Assembly (NCBI GenBank): GCA_021732625.1
Contig: JAKFUP010000072.1
Coordinates: forward strand, 1-34,522
Length of the DNA: 34,522 nucleotides
Direction of reading: 5' to 3'
Source of the DNA: Hyphomicrobiales bacterium
Lineage (GTDB): Bacteria; Pseudomonadota; Alphaproteobacteria; Rhizobiales; Xanthobacteraceae
Position numbers and translations under genes: made by a program
Notes under the pieces: generated by a model
Told to the model about the DNA's origin: nothing
The model's input: only the letters and a program-made list of their open reading frames with translations
The model's database searches: none
Part shown: one piece after another, positions 8,589-19,532 of the stretch
How positions within the stretch are numbered: position 1 is the stretch's first letter
How the letters are laid out: each line of letters opens with the position of its first letter

Positions 8589-9530
8589 CTAGCCCAGCGT
8601 GATTGTGTCGATCTCGGCCATGTCGTCTGCGGTCAGTTTCCAGCCGATCGCCGCGACGTTCTGCGTGATCTGCTCTTCGGTGGTCGCACCCGCGATGACG
8701 CTTGAAACCTGCGGCCTGCAAGCGAGCCACGACATCGCCAGCTCCAGCATCGATTTGCCGCGTGCCTTGGTGAAGTCCTGCAGCTTCGTAACGATTGCCT
8801 CGTTGCGCGGTGTTGCATAACGCGTGCGCTGGCCGGGCATTTTGGAGAACCGGGAGTTTTCTGGGATCGCCGCTCCCGGCTTGTACTTGCCGGTGAGCAA
8901 GCCGCTGGCGAGCGGGAAGAACGGCAGATAGCCCATGTTGTAGGCTCGCGCGCAGGGCAACAGTTCCTTTTCGTTGTGGCGAAACACCAGCGACCATTCG
9001 TCCTGACACGAGACGAAGCCGTGGGTGTTGATCGATTTCGCGACCTCTTGCGCCTGCGCGATCCGCCATGCGGGAAAGTTCGAGCAACCGATGTATCGCA
9101 CCTTGCCCTGGCGGATCAGGTCTTCCAGCGCGCGCAGCGTCTCGTCGATCGGTGTCAGCGGATCGTAATCGTGCTGCTGATAGAGATCGATGTAGTCGGT
9201 CTTCAATCGCATGAGACTGTCTTCCACCGCGCGCATGATGTAGCGCCGCGATGCGCCGATTTTGGTGCCGTCGTCCGACATCGCCTTGGCATACTTGGTC
9301 GCCAGCACGATATCCTTGCGGCGGCTGCCAAGGACTTCACCCAGAACTTTTTCCGATCCGCCGCGCTCGGCATAGATGTCGGCAGTGTCAAACAGCGTGA
9401 TGCCGAGATCGAGCGCCTTGTGGACCACCTTGCGCGAGGTTTCGAGGTCGATGCGGACGCCGAAATTGTTGCAGCCGATGCCGACAGCCGACACGCGCAG
9501 ACCGGAGCTGCCGAGATTGCGGATTTCCAT
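8589..9530 (-). CDS. Aldo/keto reductase
   Basis: The 313-residue NADPH-dependent oxidoreductase adopts a (beta/alpha)8 barrel and reduces aldehydes or ketones. The catalytic tetrad is visible: D48 and Y53 (FDTADIYAERGGSE), K79 (VLATKY) and H120 (DLYQQHD). The strand IGCSNFPAWR and the C-terminal SSVIAGATTEEQITQN cofactor segment are typical of the bacterial YhdN-like general-stress branch. Length is normal for the family. It heads a possible two-gene unit with the downstream CWC gene. Substrate unknown. Confidence 0.93.
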   Translation of the reverse strand: MEIRNLGSSGLRVSAVGIGCNNFGVRIDLETSRKVVHKALDLGITLFDTADIYAERGGSEKVLGEVLGSRRKDIVLATKYAKAMSDDGTKIGASRRYIMRAVEDSLMRLKTDYIDLYQQHDYDPLTPIDETLRALEDLIRQGKVRYIGCSNFPAWRIAQAQEVAKSINTHGFVSCQDEWSLVFRHNEKELLPCARAYNMGYLPFFPLASGLLTGKYKPGAAIPENSRFSKMPGQRTRYATPRNEAIVTKLQDFTKARGKSMLELAMSWLACRPQVSSVIAGATTEEQITQNVAAIGWKLTADDMAEIDTITLG

Positions 9531-9627
9531 GGATGTTGCCTTGTGAGAGGCCCGCTTCGGAAAGTGCGGGCTATGTCAGTGTGCGAGGAGACCCCGCAAA
9601 CCCGGAGTTGGTGGTGATGCGACGGCT

Positions 9628-9828
9628 TCAGATGCCGCGAACGAGCACGCCCGCAGCCAGCAGCACATATGCGATCGCCAGTACGTCGAACACCCGCGAC
9701 GCATTGATGATTGGCACCGACACGCCGCCATAGCGCACCAGCAAGGCGAGCAGCGCGAGTACAATCGACACAACGAAAATCACGACCGACGGAGGTGTGA
9801 GAACAAATCCTCTGCGAAAAAACGCCAT
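9628..9828 (-). CDS. Small two-helix membrane protein
   Basis: The 66-residue protein has two hydrophobic segments, TPPSVVIFVVSIVLALLALLV (about residues 11-31) and VFDVLAIAYVLLAAGVLV (about 46-63), separated by a short polar loop with RYGG. The ATG at 9826-9828 is preceded by an AGGAG site (plus-strand 9837-9841) at good spacing; the longer in-frame start at 9900 lacks one. I do not know its function. It lies downstream of the plsC-like gene on the same strand, 72 nt away, and may be cotranscribed. Confidence 0.65.
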   Translation of the reverse strand: MAFFRRGFVLTPPSVVIFVVSIVLALLALLVRYGGVSVPIINASRVFDVLAIAYVLLAAGVLVRGI

Positions 9829-9900
9829 GTGGGCGACTCCTGATGACAATGTAAGTAGAAACGATGTTTGTTCCATCGGGCTCAATTCAGTGTCCGACAA

Positions 9901-10743
9901 TCACGCCGAGCCTGCAATGGTCCCGGCCGGCGAACCCGGTATCGGACTGGCTTCGGTTGCGGGCCGTCGGCGCATCGCCGCGGTCGTCATACGCCGGACT
10001 GCGAGTTCAGCATCGCGAGCGATGGTCTTGCGATTGGCGCTCATGTCGTAGGCCGTGGCGTCGCCCCAGGTGATGGTGACATCGACGGCGCCTGACGCGA
10101 GCACGCCGATCAGATGGGGAACGAGATCGATATCGCCATACCATGCCACGCGATCGCGTAATGCACGGCCGACCGGCAATCCGGCCCAGCTCACATAGGC
10201 TAGCGACAGCGGCTGTACGGTGACGCTGTCGTGGCGGGTCGTCTTGCCGAGCGCGTGATGGACAGCGCCGATCAGTGCGGAGCGAAACGGCAAAATATGC
10301 GTGCCGTTGCTTGAGGTGCCCTCGGCAAACAGCACGACGGCGTCGCCGCCCAGCATGCGATCGGCAATTTCTTGCGTTGCTGCGCCGGTGCGATGCCGTG
10401 CCTGACGGTCGATGAAGATCGAACGCTGGAGCCTGGCGAGCCAGCCAAACAACGGCCAACGCGCAACCTCGTTCTTGGCGACGAATACGGTCGGCGCGAC
10501 GGCGCCGATCACACAGATGTCGAGCCAGGAGACATGGTTGGCGAGGATCAGTAGCGGATTTGCCTTACTCGGCGTGCCGACTTCGCGGATCCGGACGCCG
10601 ATCACGGCGCACAGGACGCGATGGAAGTGGTGAGGGATCGCGCGCTGCAGGTGGCTTTTGAAGAACATTGCGGCGAGCTGGAAAGGCAGCAAGGCCAGCG
10701 CCAGCAGCGAAAGGAACAGGACAATAAGAATGACGCGGATCAT
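9901..10743 (-). CDS. 1-acyl-sn-glycerol-3-phosphate acyltransferase family protein (PlsC/OlsA-like)
   Basis: This 280-residue enzyme should transfer an acyl chain to a lysophospholipid or lyso-ornithine lipid at the inner membrane. Residues 4-25 form a membrane helix. The acyltransferase H(X4)D motif is NHVSWLD with H70 and D75, and the second block is LFAEGTSSNG with E141-G142-T143. The C-terminal tail (after ~260) is Pro/Ala-rich and poorly conserved. I chose ATG 10743, which begins directly before the hydrophobic helix; in-frame ATGs at 10848 and further upstream would add a basic, unstructured leader. Whether it makes phosphatidic acid or ornithine lipid cannot be decided from sequence. 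Confidence 0.9.
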   Translation of the reverse strand: MIRVILIVLFLSLLALALLPFQLAAMFFKSHLQRAIPHHFHRVLCAVIGVRIREVGTPSKANPLLILANHVSWLDICVIGAVAPTVFVAKNEVARWPLFGWLARLQRSIFIDRQARHRTGAATQEIADRMLGGDAVVLFAEGTSSNGTHILPFRSALIGAVHHALGKTTRHDSVTVQPLSLAYVSWAGLPVGRALRDRVAWYGDIDLVPHLIGVLASGAVDVTITWGDATAYDMSANRKTIARDAELAVRRMTTAAMRRRPATEASPIPGSPAGTIAGSA

Positions 10744-11046
10744 GCGAAGCGGGTTTGATCTCGGGGTAGCCTGATAACGCGGTGCCGGGCGGGTCGATGC
10801 GGTACCTGCGATGTTATCCATCCATTCCGGCCTGTGGGACAAGTCCATTTTCCGCCGCGAGACTGCGACAAAAAAAAGAAAGCGGCCCCGGTCAGCTGCG
10901 GCGACTGACGGGGACCGCTGGATGCGCCCGTTAAATCGATGGGGGCTGACGGGCGCAATTGACCCTAGCTCCGTCGCATGACGGTGCGGTGACAGCCCCG
11001 GGTTGTCCACAGCACCCCCGAAGCGCGCCACCGGCGATGCTCGAAG
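10744..11046. other. 303-nt intergenic region between the acyltransferase and sugar dehydrogenase genes
   Basis: It holds a minus-strand intrinsic terminator (10868-10919), a second inverted repeat GCGCCCGT/ACGGGCGC (10924-10931 and 10949-10956), and probably the acyltransferase promoter between 10743 and 10868. No convincing small gene was seen. Confidence 0.6.
10868..10919 (-). terminator. Rho-independent terminator (minus strand)
   Basis: The arms AGCGGCCCCGGTCAG (10881-10895) and CTGACGGGGACCGCT (10905-10919) pair at 13 of 15 positions around a 9-nt loop. On the minus strand they are followed by TTCTTTTTTTTG. It would end transcripts from the sugar dehydrogenase gene or from a small RNA initiating between the genes. 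Confidence 0.75.
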
Positions 11047-12210
11047 CTATTTCGCCGCAGGGGTTACGCGCAGGATGCGACCTGCGGAATTGTCGGTCAG
11101 TAACCAGAGCGCACCATCCGGACCCTGCCGCACGTCGCGAATGCGTTCGTTGAGATTCTGCAGGATGCGTTCTTCGCTGCCGACCGTGTTGCCGTTAAGT
11201 GGGAGCCGCGCCACCATATGTCCCGCCAGCGCTCCTACGAACAGGCTACCCTTCCATTCCGGAAACAGGTCGCCGGTGTAGAATGCCATGCCGGACGGCG
11301 CGATCGACGGCACCCAGTATTTCACCGGTTGCTCCATGCCGTCTCTTGACGTCGATGCGTGAATCTTCGCGCCCGAATAGTCGATGCCATAACCGATCAC
11401 CGGCCAGCCGTAGTTTTTGCCCTTGCCAATAATGTTGATTTCGTCGCCGCCGCGCGGACCGTGCTCGATTTCCCACAGATCACCACTTGCCGGATTGAAG
11501 GCGAGACTTTGCGAGTTGCGGTGACCGTAGCTCCAGACTTCCGGCTTGGCATCGCTGCGGCCGGCGAACGGATTGTCCTTCGGCGCGGCGCCTTCAGGTG
11601 TGATGCGGATCACCTTGCCGATGTGATTGTCGAGTGTCTGTGCCTGATCGCGCGCGGTGAAGTGATCACCCAGCGAAACGAACAGGCTGTTGTCCGGCGC
11701 CTGCGCGATGCGGCAGCCATAGTGGTTGCCGGAGGAGAGCGGACCGTCCTGGCGGAAGATGACACGTACGTCGGTCAAGCGCGGCGTGCCGCTCTCGGTA
11801 AGCTTGCCGCGTGCGACGGCGGTGCGTCCGCCGCCAGCGGCGCGCTCGGCGTAGCAAAAATAGATCGTGCTGTTCTGAGCGAAAGACTTGTCGAGTGCGA
11901 CATCGTGCATGCCGCCTTGCCCCGAATACCAAACTTCGGGCACGCCGGCGAGCGGCGGCGACAACTGACCTTCGCGCGTAACGAGACGAATGCGGCCGGG
12001 CTTCTCGGTGACGATCATGCGGCCATTGGGCAGAAAAGCGAGCCCCCACGGATAGGCGAGGCCGGTGGCAATGGTCTCGACCTCAAGCTTGCCTGCCGAT
12101 GAGGTGAACGAGGCGCTATCGCCGCGCGTGCCGGTCGCAATCAGGAATGTGGCCGCCAGTGCGGTGGCGATCGCCAGCGACGCGGTGACGAGGACTACAG
12201 GCGTCTTCAT
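11047..12210 (-). CDS. PQQ-dependent soluble aldose dehydrogenase (Asd/YliI-like)
   Basis: The 387-residue exported protein matches the soluble PQQ glucose/aldose sugar dehydrogenase family. It has an N-terminal signal/anchor (residues ~4-27, VLVTASLAIATALAATFLIATG), then a six-bladed propeller with LAYPWGLAFLPNGRMIVTEKPG, GGMHDVALD, GNHYGCRI, WSYGHRNSQSLAFNP and EIEHGPRGGDEINII. The last two blocks carry the conserved calcium and PQQ contacts of the family. It should oxidise aldoses in the periplasm and pass electrons to the respiratory chain if PQQ is supplied; no pqq genes lie in the window. A 57-aa membrane protein gene lies 67 nt upstream on the same strand. Confidence 0.92.
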   Translation of the reverse strand: MKTPVVLVTASLAIATALAATFLIATGTRGDSASFTSSAGKLEVETIATGLAYPWGLAFLPNGRMIVTEKPGRIRLVTREGQLSPPLAGVPEVWYSGQGGMHDVALDKSFAQNSTIYFCYAERAAGGGRTAVARGKLTESGTPRLTDVRVIFRQDGPLSSGNHYGCRIAQAPDNSLFVSLGDHFTARDQAQTLDNHIGKVIRITPEGAAPKDNPFAGRSDAKPEVWSYGHRNSQSLAFNPASGDLWEIEHGPRGGDEINIIGKGKNYGWPVIGYGIDYSGAKIHASTSRDGMEQPVKYWVPSIAPSGMAFYTGDLFPEWKGSLFVGALAGHMVARLPLNGNTVGSEERILQNLNERIRDVRQGPDGALWLLTDNSAGRILRVTPAAK

Positions 12211-12277
12211 CGCAACCTCTCAAGCTCGCGTTGCGCGTGCATCGGCAATACAGAGATAAGGGTGTTAGGGGCGCGGC

Positions 12278-12451
12278 TCAAGCCGGCAGCGGCATCGCCG
12301 CTACGACTTTGATCGACAGCACCGTGATGGCCACGATCAGGCACAGCGAGATCGCGCCGATCGCGATCGACGCCGCGATGGCGGTTCGGAGACGGAAGGT
12401 GGTGGCGGCGCGGCTGCCGAAACCGGCAACTGCGCCATGCGACCGCGACAT
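12278..12451 (-). CDS. Small membrane protein, 57 aa
   Basis: A short minus-strand frame begins at ATG 12451 and ends at TGA 12278-12280. The protein starts MSRSHGAVAGFGSRAATTF, has a basic stretch (RLRT), then one strong helix (AASIAIGAISLCLIVAITVLS), and ends VVAAMPLPA. An AAGGA site lies 9 nt upstream of the ATG, giving good translational support. I do not recognise it. It precedes the sugar dehydrogenase gene by 67 nt, so cotranscription is possible. Overlapping longer frames look like shadows. Confidence 0.55.
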   Translation of the reverse strand: MSRSHGAVAGFGSRAATTFRLRTAIAASIAIGAISLCLIVAITVLSIKVVAAMPLPA

Positions 12452-12621
12452 GGTCCGGAATCCTTAATGACACAAATCAGGCAGGCGAATCACCCGCACA
12501 CTCTGAATCGCAAAAATCGCTGTCTGGAATGCGGCGGTGGCCGTCACAAAAGAGGCGAAAGCACGGCAAGTTCAAACACAGCGATGTGAAATCCCCGTTA
12601 TTCTTTGGAAATACACTGCTT

Positions 12622-13275
12622 TCACATCGTGGCGGCAATGCCCGTGTCCTCGCCGGAAACCAATTCGGGTTTCCACTCCATGTTGACGAAACCCGGAGCT
12701 GCTTCGACCCGCGAAAGCCACGCACGAACGGCGGGAAAACTTGTCAGGTCGTAATCGCACAGGTGTGCGACGTGGGTGTAGCCGAACAGCGCGATGTCGG
12801 CGACGGTGAGCTGGCCGGCGGCGAAGAAGTCGCGGGTCCTGAGATGGTTCTCCATCACCTGCAACGCGGCGTAGCCACGCTCCATCCAGTCTTCCAGCGA
12901 ATAGGCATGCAACTCGCGACCGCCTCTAACCAGCGAGAGCCAGAAATAGGCCGCACCGATATTTGGCTCCAGCGCGTGCTGTTCGAAAAACATCCATTGC
13001 AGAGCTTCGGCGCGGTCCATCCGGCTTTCGGGCGCAAGCGGCGTGCCGCCGGCGACGTACCAGAGGATCGCATTCGACTCGGCGAGGTAGCGGCCTTCCC
13101 CGATTTCCAGCAGCGGCACCTGACCGCTGGGGTTTCTGGCGAGAAAATCCGGCGTGCGGCTCTCGCCGCGCAGGATGTCGATTTCGATCGCCTTGTACGG
13201 GGCGTTCAACAGCGCCAGCGCAAGGCGGACCTTGTAGCTGTTGCCGGAGCGCTGCATTGAATAGAGCTTGTACAT
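12622..13275 (-). CDS. Glutathione S-transferase
   Basis: The 217-residue protein has an N-terminal thioredoxin-like domain (YKLYSMQRSGNSYKVRLAL, NPSGQVPLLE with the cis-Pro, and AESNAILWYVA, the glutathione-binding ESNAI motif) and a helical C-terminal domain with the GQLTVADIALFGYTHVA N-capping box. The SGNS turn provides a likely catalytic Ser. Start ATG 13275 directly precedes the first strand. It is clearly paralogous to the GST at 31837-32433 and more distant from the one at 7009. A 14-nt tandem duplication lies just upstream. Substrate unknown. Confidence 0.92.
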   Translation of the reverse strand: MYKLYSMQRSGNSYKVRLALALLNAPYKAIEIDILRGESRTPDFLARNPSGQVPLLEIGEGRYLAESNAILWYVAGGTPLAPESRMDRAEALQWMFFEQHALEPNIGAAYFWLSLVRGGRELHAYSLEDWMERGYAALQVMENHLRTRDFFAAGQLTVADIALFGYTHVAHLCDYDLTSFPAVRAWLSRVEAAPGFVNMEWKPELVSGEDTGIAATM

Positions 13276-13290
13276 GCGGTGGTTCGCTGT

Positions 13291-13318
13291 TTTCAGATGC
13301 GCTGTTTCAGATGCGCTT
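13291..13318. repeat. 14-nt tandem duplication upstream of a GST gene
   Basis: TTTCAGATGCGCTG is followed directly by TTTCAGATGCGCTT (13 of 14 identical). It lies 15 nt upstream of the GST start codon, in its leader or promoter region. Confidence 0.85.
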
Positions 13319-13450
13319 GTTTGGCGTTGCCGCCGCAGCACACCCTTCCTCCCGAAAGCGTTGAAACAATGATGCCGCGGTCGCCGCGCCGCAAGCCCCT
13401 CATGATGGAAAGTGCCGAAAACGATGCGCGGCAATCACAAAGAGAAAAAA

Positions 13451-14710
13451 TCAGCTGGTATTTGAGCCCGCTCGCACCATCACGCCTGCGCGACTGTGCG
13501 TCGCGGTATTGGTCACGGCGCGCCAAATCACGATTTCAAAGGCCAGTGTCATCGCCATCAATCCAAGCGGAATGTCGGTTAAGTCGGCCACCGTGCGCGC
13601 GATCAGAGGAGCGATCCAGCAGCCGGCCAATGCCGTTGCCTCGAAATCGCGGATGCCGGTTTTCATCATGTACAGACTGAGAAACGTCAGCGCCGGTCCG
13701 AGAAGCACCAGGTCATAGTCAAGCACATGAGGCGAGGCGAGCAGCGTTCCGACCAGCAGCGCGCCGGCCTTCAGCGCGTAGTCGTGCGGCCCGCGCCAGA
13801 GCCAGACGATCGCCGCTCCAACGAGGACTGTCACTGCGGTCTGGCACGCGTAAGCCAACGGGATTTCGGCTTCCCAGGAGCGCAGGGCGGCGAATGCACT
13901 CTGCAGTTTTTCGAAACCGACACTGCCTTGTTCGAGCAAAAGCTCGCGAGCGGTGGTGGTCGATGCGAAAAAAGCATGCCATGTGTCGGGTCCGAACATC
14001 ACCACCGTCAGCAAGATCAGCGCGAGAACGGTGACGGTCGCAGCCGTCATTGTTTTCCATTGCCGCGCAGCGAGCAGCGCGAGCGGGATCATGAGTGCGA
14101 ATTGCGGTTTGTATGACAATAGGCCGAACAGCACGCCAGCGACGATCGGGCGTATCGGCAGGTTGAGCAGTGCTGCGGCGAACAGGCTGGCGGTGAGAAA
14201 TCCATTCTGGCCATGGCCGAGATTGATCAGAACCGCCGGAAATGCGAGCGCTGGAAGAATCCAGTCGCGCGGGCTCAACACAATGCCGCTTCGTTTCACG
14301 ATCGCACCGATAGCGACGAGATAGAGCACAAGCGTCAGGCCCTGCCACAACGCGAGAGCTGCGGCGTAGGGCAGCAACGCGAGCGGCGTTGCGATCAGGA
14401 GAAACGGCGGCGGATAGAGCCAGACATAGTGCGGCGTGGCATTGCCGAAGTTTTTCTCCTGACGTGCGTGATGCGCAGCGATATCATAGGCTGCGGCTGC
14501 CTTGCCTTCGAGTGCCAGGGAGCCGGCTGCGTAGAAACTGGAGAAATCGGTGCCAATCGGTTTCTTGTTGAGGTCGATCATGCTGGATGACGTGGCAATC
14601 CAGCCAAGGATCGCCGAAACAGCGATTGCCAGTACGATGATGCTGTATCCGCGGATACGGATCGCAGTGAGCCACGCGCCAGTACGCAGATTTATCCAGA
14701 TCGACGCCAT
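13451..14710 (-). CDS. GT87 family membrane glycosyltransferase (DUF2029), copy A
   Basis: The 419-residue protein is a polytopic membrane protein of the GT-C fold. These enzymes use polyprenyl-phosphate sugars to add mannose or similar sugars on the outer face of the membrane. The motif KPIGTDFSSFYAAG in the first periplasmic loop contains D55, the position of the catalytic Asp in GT87 enzymes. About ten hydrophobic helices follow, with conserved blocks YPPPFLLIATPLALLPY, NLGHGQNGFLTASL, LSYKPQFALMIPLALLAARQW and LASPHVLDYDL. It is a tandem paralogue of the next upstream gene. Acceptor and donor are unknown; envelope polysaccharide or glycolipid decoration is an inference. Confidence 0.88.
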   Translation of the reverse strand: MASIWINLRTGAWLTAIRIRGYSIIVLAIAVSAILGWIATSSSMIDLNKKPIGTDFSSFYAAGSLALEGKAAAAYDIAAHHARQEKNFGNATPHYVWLYPPPFLLIATPLALLPYAAALALWQGLTLVLYLVAIGAIVKRSGIVLSPRDWILPALAFPAVLINLGHGQNGFLTASLFAAALLNLPIRPIVAGVLFGLLSYKPQFALMIPLALLAARQWKTMTAATVTVLALILLTVVMFGPDTWHAFFASTTTARELLLEQGSVGFEKLQSAFAALRSWEAEIPLAYACQTAVTVLVGAAIVWLWRGPHDYALKAGALLVGTLLASPHVLDYDLVLLGPALTFLSLYMMKTGIRDFEATALAGCWIAPLIARTVADLTDIPLGLMAMTLAFEIVIWRAVTNTATHSRAGVMVRAGSNTS

Positions 14711-14731
14711 CCTGTCGTCCCCATCGAAGTT

Positions 14732-14745
14732 CCCGTCATGACGGG
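14732..14745. promoter_or_regulatory. 14-bp perfect palindrome upstream of GT87 copy A
   Basis: CCCGTCATGACGGG reads identically on both strands and lies 21 nt upstream of the copy A start codon. It could be an operator for a dimeric regulator; no factor is suggested. Confidence 0.3.
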
Positions 14746-14852
14746 CATCGAGAGACTAGGCAGCGTCATTTAACTTTTCGTTGTACGATGCGGTTGATAC
14801 AACCTCTATCGCATTGTTCCGGTTGCAATGGTTATGGAACCGCGTCTGAGTT

Positions 14853-16091
14853 TTACGCCTGTGCCATTTTGGAGCGGACTGGGCTCAGTGCGCCGGTGTC
14901 GCAAGCAGCGCGATAAGCAGTAACCGCAAAAAGCAAAATCATCGCGATCAATCCGATCGGGATGCCGGTTAGTCCGCCGGCTGTCCGCGCAATCAGCGGC
15001 GCAATCCATGTGGCGGCCAGCACGGTGATTTCGTAGTCGCGGAAGCCATGTGCCAGCCCGTGCCGCACGAAGAAGGCGATCGAGACTGCGAGCACCACCA
15101 TGTCGTAGTCGAGAGCATATGGCGTTGCCAGCAAGCTCGCTGTAGCCAACGCAGAAGCTTTCAGATCGTAGGCTGCATTCCCGCGCCACATCCAGAACAG
15201 CGATGTTGCCAGCACCAGCGCCAGCATGCCTTGAACGGAATACGCCAGCGTCAGCGATCCGTTCCAGGCTCGGATCGCTGCAAAGACTGACTGGAATTTC
15301 TCCCAGCCGGTAGCGCCGGATTCAAACACCAGCTTCTGCGTCACGTCGGTCGACTGCAGAAAGGCTTTCCAGATATCGACTCCCATGATTGCAACCGATA
15401 AGGCGGACAGCACGATGACGCTGCACGCGGCAGCAATGAAGGTGATCCAGCGGCGATCCGCCAGCAAACAAAGCGGAATCATCAAACCGAAATGCGGCTT
15501 GTAGACCAGCAGCCCGATCAACAGGCCTGCCAGCCATGGCCGCCGCGGCATGAAATGAAGCGCGCCACCGATCAATGCGGCAGTGAGAAATCCGTTCTGG
15601 CCGTGTCCGATGTTGACGAAGCTCGCTGGAAACGCGAGCGCCAGCAACAGCGTTTCCGGCCGTGGCAGGATCGCGCGCATCGTCAGCAGATAGGTCGACA
15701 GGCTCGCTGCGACCCAGCAAAACAGCCCCCATCCGTATGGCATCAACGCGACGAATGCGGCGATGGCAAAAAAGAACGGTGGGTAGTTCCAGGTGAACAG
15801 CGGAATGTCGCTGCGCTCGAAGATCGCCTTTTCGATGCTGTGCTGAATCAGCGGATTGTAGGCGCTGGCGGCCATGCCTTTATTGGCCAGATAACCAGCG
15901 GCGTAGGTGTTGGTGAAATCGGTGCCGATCGGTTTTCCGCTGTCATCGACCCATGTGTCCAGACGTGAGAAACCGATTCCCGCCGTGATTGTCACGACAG
16001 CAATCAGGATGATGCTGTAGGCGCGCATGCGCTCGGCCGTCACCCATCCGCCGGATTGGATATTCTGCCAGATTGAAGTCAGGGCTTGCAT
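14853..16091 (-). CDS. GT87 family membrane glycosyltransferase (DUF2029), copy B
   Basis: This 412-residue tandem paralogue of copy A keeps the same order of motifs: KPIGTDFTNTYAAG (D58), NYPPFFFAIAAFVALMPYGW, NIGHGQNGFLTAALIGGA, LVYKPHFGLMIPLCLLADRRW, LESGATGWEKFQSVFAA-like loop (FESGATGWEKFQSVFAAIRAW) and LATPYALDYDM. About ten membrane helices are predicted. It starts at ATG 16091, 65 nt downstream of the histidine kinase stop on the same strand, so kinase and transferase may share a transcript. The 142-nt gap to copy A could hold a separate promoter. Both genes keep the motif Asp, so neither looks dead. Confidence 0.88.
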   Translation of the reverse strand: MQALTSIWQNIQSGGWVTAERMRAYSIILIAVVTITAGIGFSRLDTWVDDSGKPIGTDFTNTYAAGYLANKGMAASAYNPLIQHSIEKAIFERSDIPLFTWNYPPFFFAIAAFVALMPYGWGLFCWVAASLSTYLLTMRAILPRPETLLLALAFPASFVNIGHGQNGFLTAALIGGALHFMPRRPWLAGLLIGLLVYKPHFGLMIPLCLLADRRWITFIAAACSVIVLSALSVAIMGVDIWKAFLQSTDVTQKLVFESGATGWEKFQSVFAAIRAWNGSLTLAYSVQGMLALVLATSLFWMWRGNAAYDLKASALATASLLATPYALDYDMVVLAVSIAFFVRHGLAHGFRDYEITVLAATWIAPLIARTAGGLTGIPIGLIAMILLFAVTAYRAACDTGALSPVRSKMAQA

Positions 16092-16156
16092 CCCGTCGCG
16101 TCGGCCATGTGCTGGTGGAGAAGCACATTCTTAGCGCGTTTGCTTTAAGGCTTCGT

Positions 16157-18691
<2,535 letters not shown>

Positions 18692-18817
18692 GCCCAAAAA
18701 CGGTCCGATATCGGCGCTGTCGCCTATCGGCGAATTCGGCATGTGCCCCGCATCGACGGTGCGGAGCAGTCATCCGTCTTTGACTTGAAAGACCTGCTTT
18801 AGTCCGGAGATAATCTC

Positions 18818-19330
18818 ATGCGTCGCTCTACAATCGTGCTTGGCCTTGTTGCTGCAACTCTCACCGCATTCGCATCGGGCGCCGATGCGCAATCGCGCCG
18901 CACGCGCGTCGTGGTGACGCCGCCGGAGTCCGGCGTGCAGGTCGGCACCCTGCAGTGCCGCGCCGGCCGTCAGGTCGGGTTGGTTCTCGGCTCGAGCAAT
19001 ACGTTCGATTGCGTCTATCGCGCCCCCGGCCGCCGGCCTGAGCGTTATGCGGCGCAGATCAGCCGCTTGGGTCTCGATCTCGGTGTGACCGAAAGCACGT
19101 TGCTGTCGTGGACGGTGTTCGCGCCGACCCGCCAGTTCGGTCCCGGCGATCTCGCGGGCGACTACGGTGGGGTGCAGAGCAGCGCCACGATCGGTGTCGG
19201 CGTCGGCGCATATTTACTGGTCGGCGGTTCGTCGAATTCGTTCGCGTTGCAGCCGCTCAGCGTCCAGGGCCAGACCGGTCTCAGCGTTGCCGCGGGCATC
19301 GCAGGCTTGCAGCTCCGGCCGGCTGGTTGA
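18818..19330 (+). CDS. Secreted DUF992 protein, copy 1
   Basis: The 170-residue protein has a signal peptide (VLGLVAATLTAFASGADAQS, cleavage likely after ADA) and one DUF992 domain: VQVGTLQCRAG, FDCVYRAPGRRPERYAAQI, ESTLLSWTVFAPT and GGSSNSFALQPLSVQGQTGLSVAAGIAGLQL. Two conserved cysteines (LQC and FDC) could form a disulfide in the periplasm. DUF992 has no known function and is, as far as I know, largely alphaproteobacterial. A GGAGA site 7 nt upstream supports the start. It is paralogous to the following gene but separated from it by a strong terminator. Confidence 0.88.
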   Translation: MRRSTIVLGLVAATLTAFASGADAQSRRTRVVVTPPESGVQVGTLQCRAGRQVGLVLGSSNTFDCVYRAPGRRPERYAAQISRLGLDLGVTESTLLSWTVFAPTRQFGPGDLAGDYGGVQSSATIGVGVGAYLLVGGSSNSFALQPLSVQGQTGLSVAAGIAGLQLRPAG

Positions 19331-19372
19331 GCGATCGGTTTTGAAGCTGAGTTGATGACTGGTGAATCACTG

Positions 19373-19401
19373 GGGCCCGCGCAAGCGGGCCCTTTGTTTT
19401 T
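19373..19401 (+). terminator. Rho-independent terminator after DUF992 copy 1
   Basis: GGGCCCGC-GCAA-GCGGGCCC (8-bp perfect stem, GCAA tetraloop) is followed by TTTGTTTTT. It lies 43 nt after the stop codon. Confidence 0.9.
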
Positions 19402-19532
19402 GGCGGCATTCCGGCGACCGGCATTGCGGGCCTCGATTGAACATTGCCGCATGATGTGACTAGATGCCGTTATTCGCTAAGGGGCAGCGTCAAGGTTTTC
19501 TGCATCACACATCCATTGCCTGGAGGTTCTTC

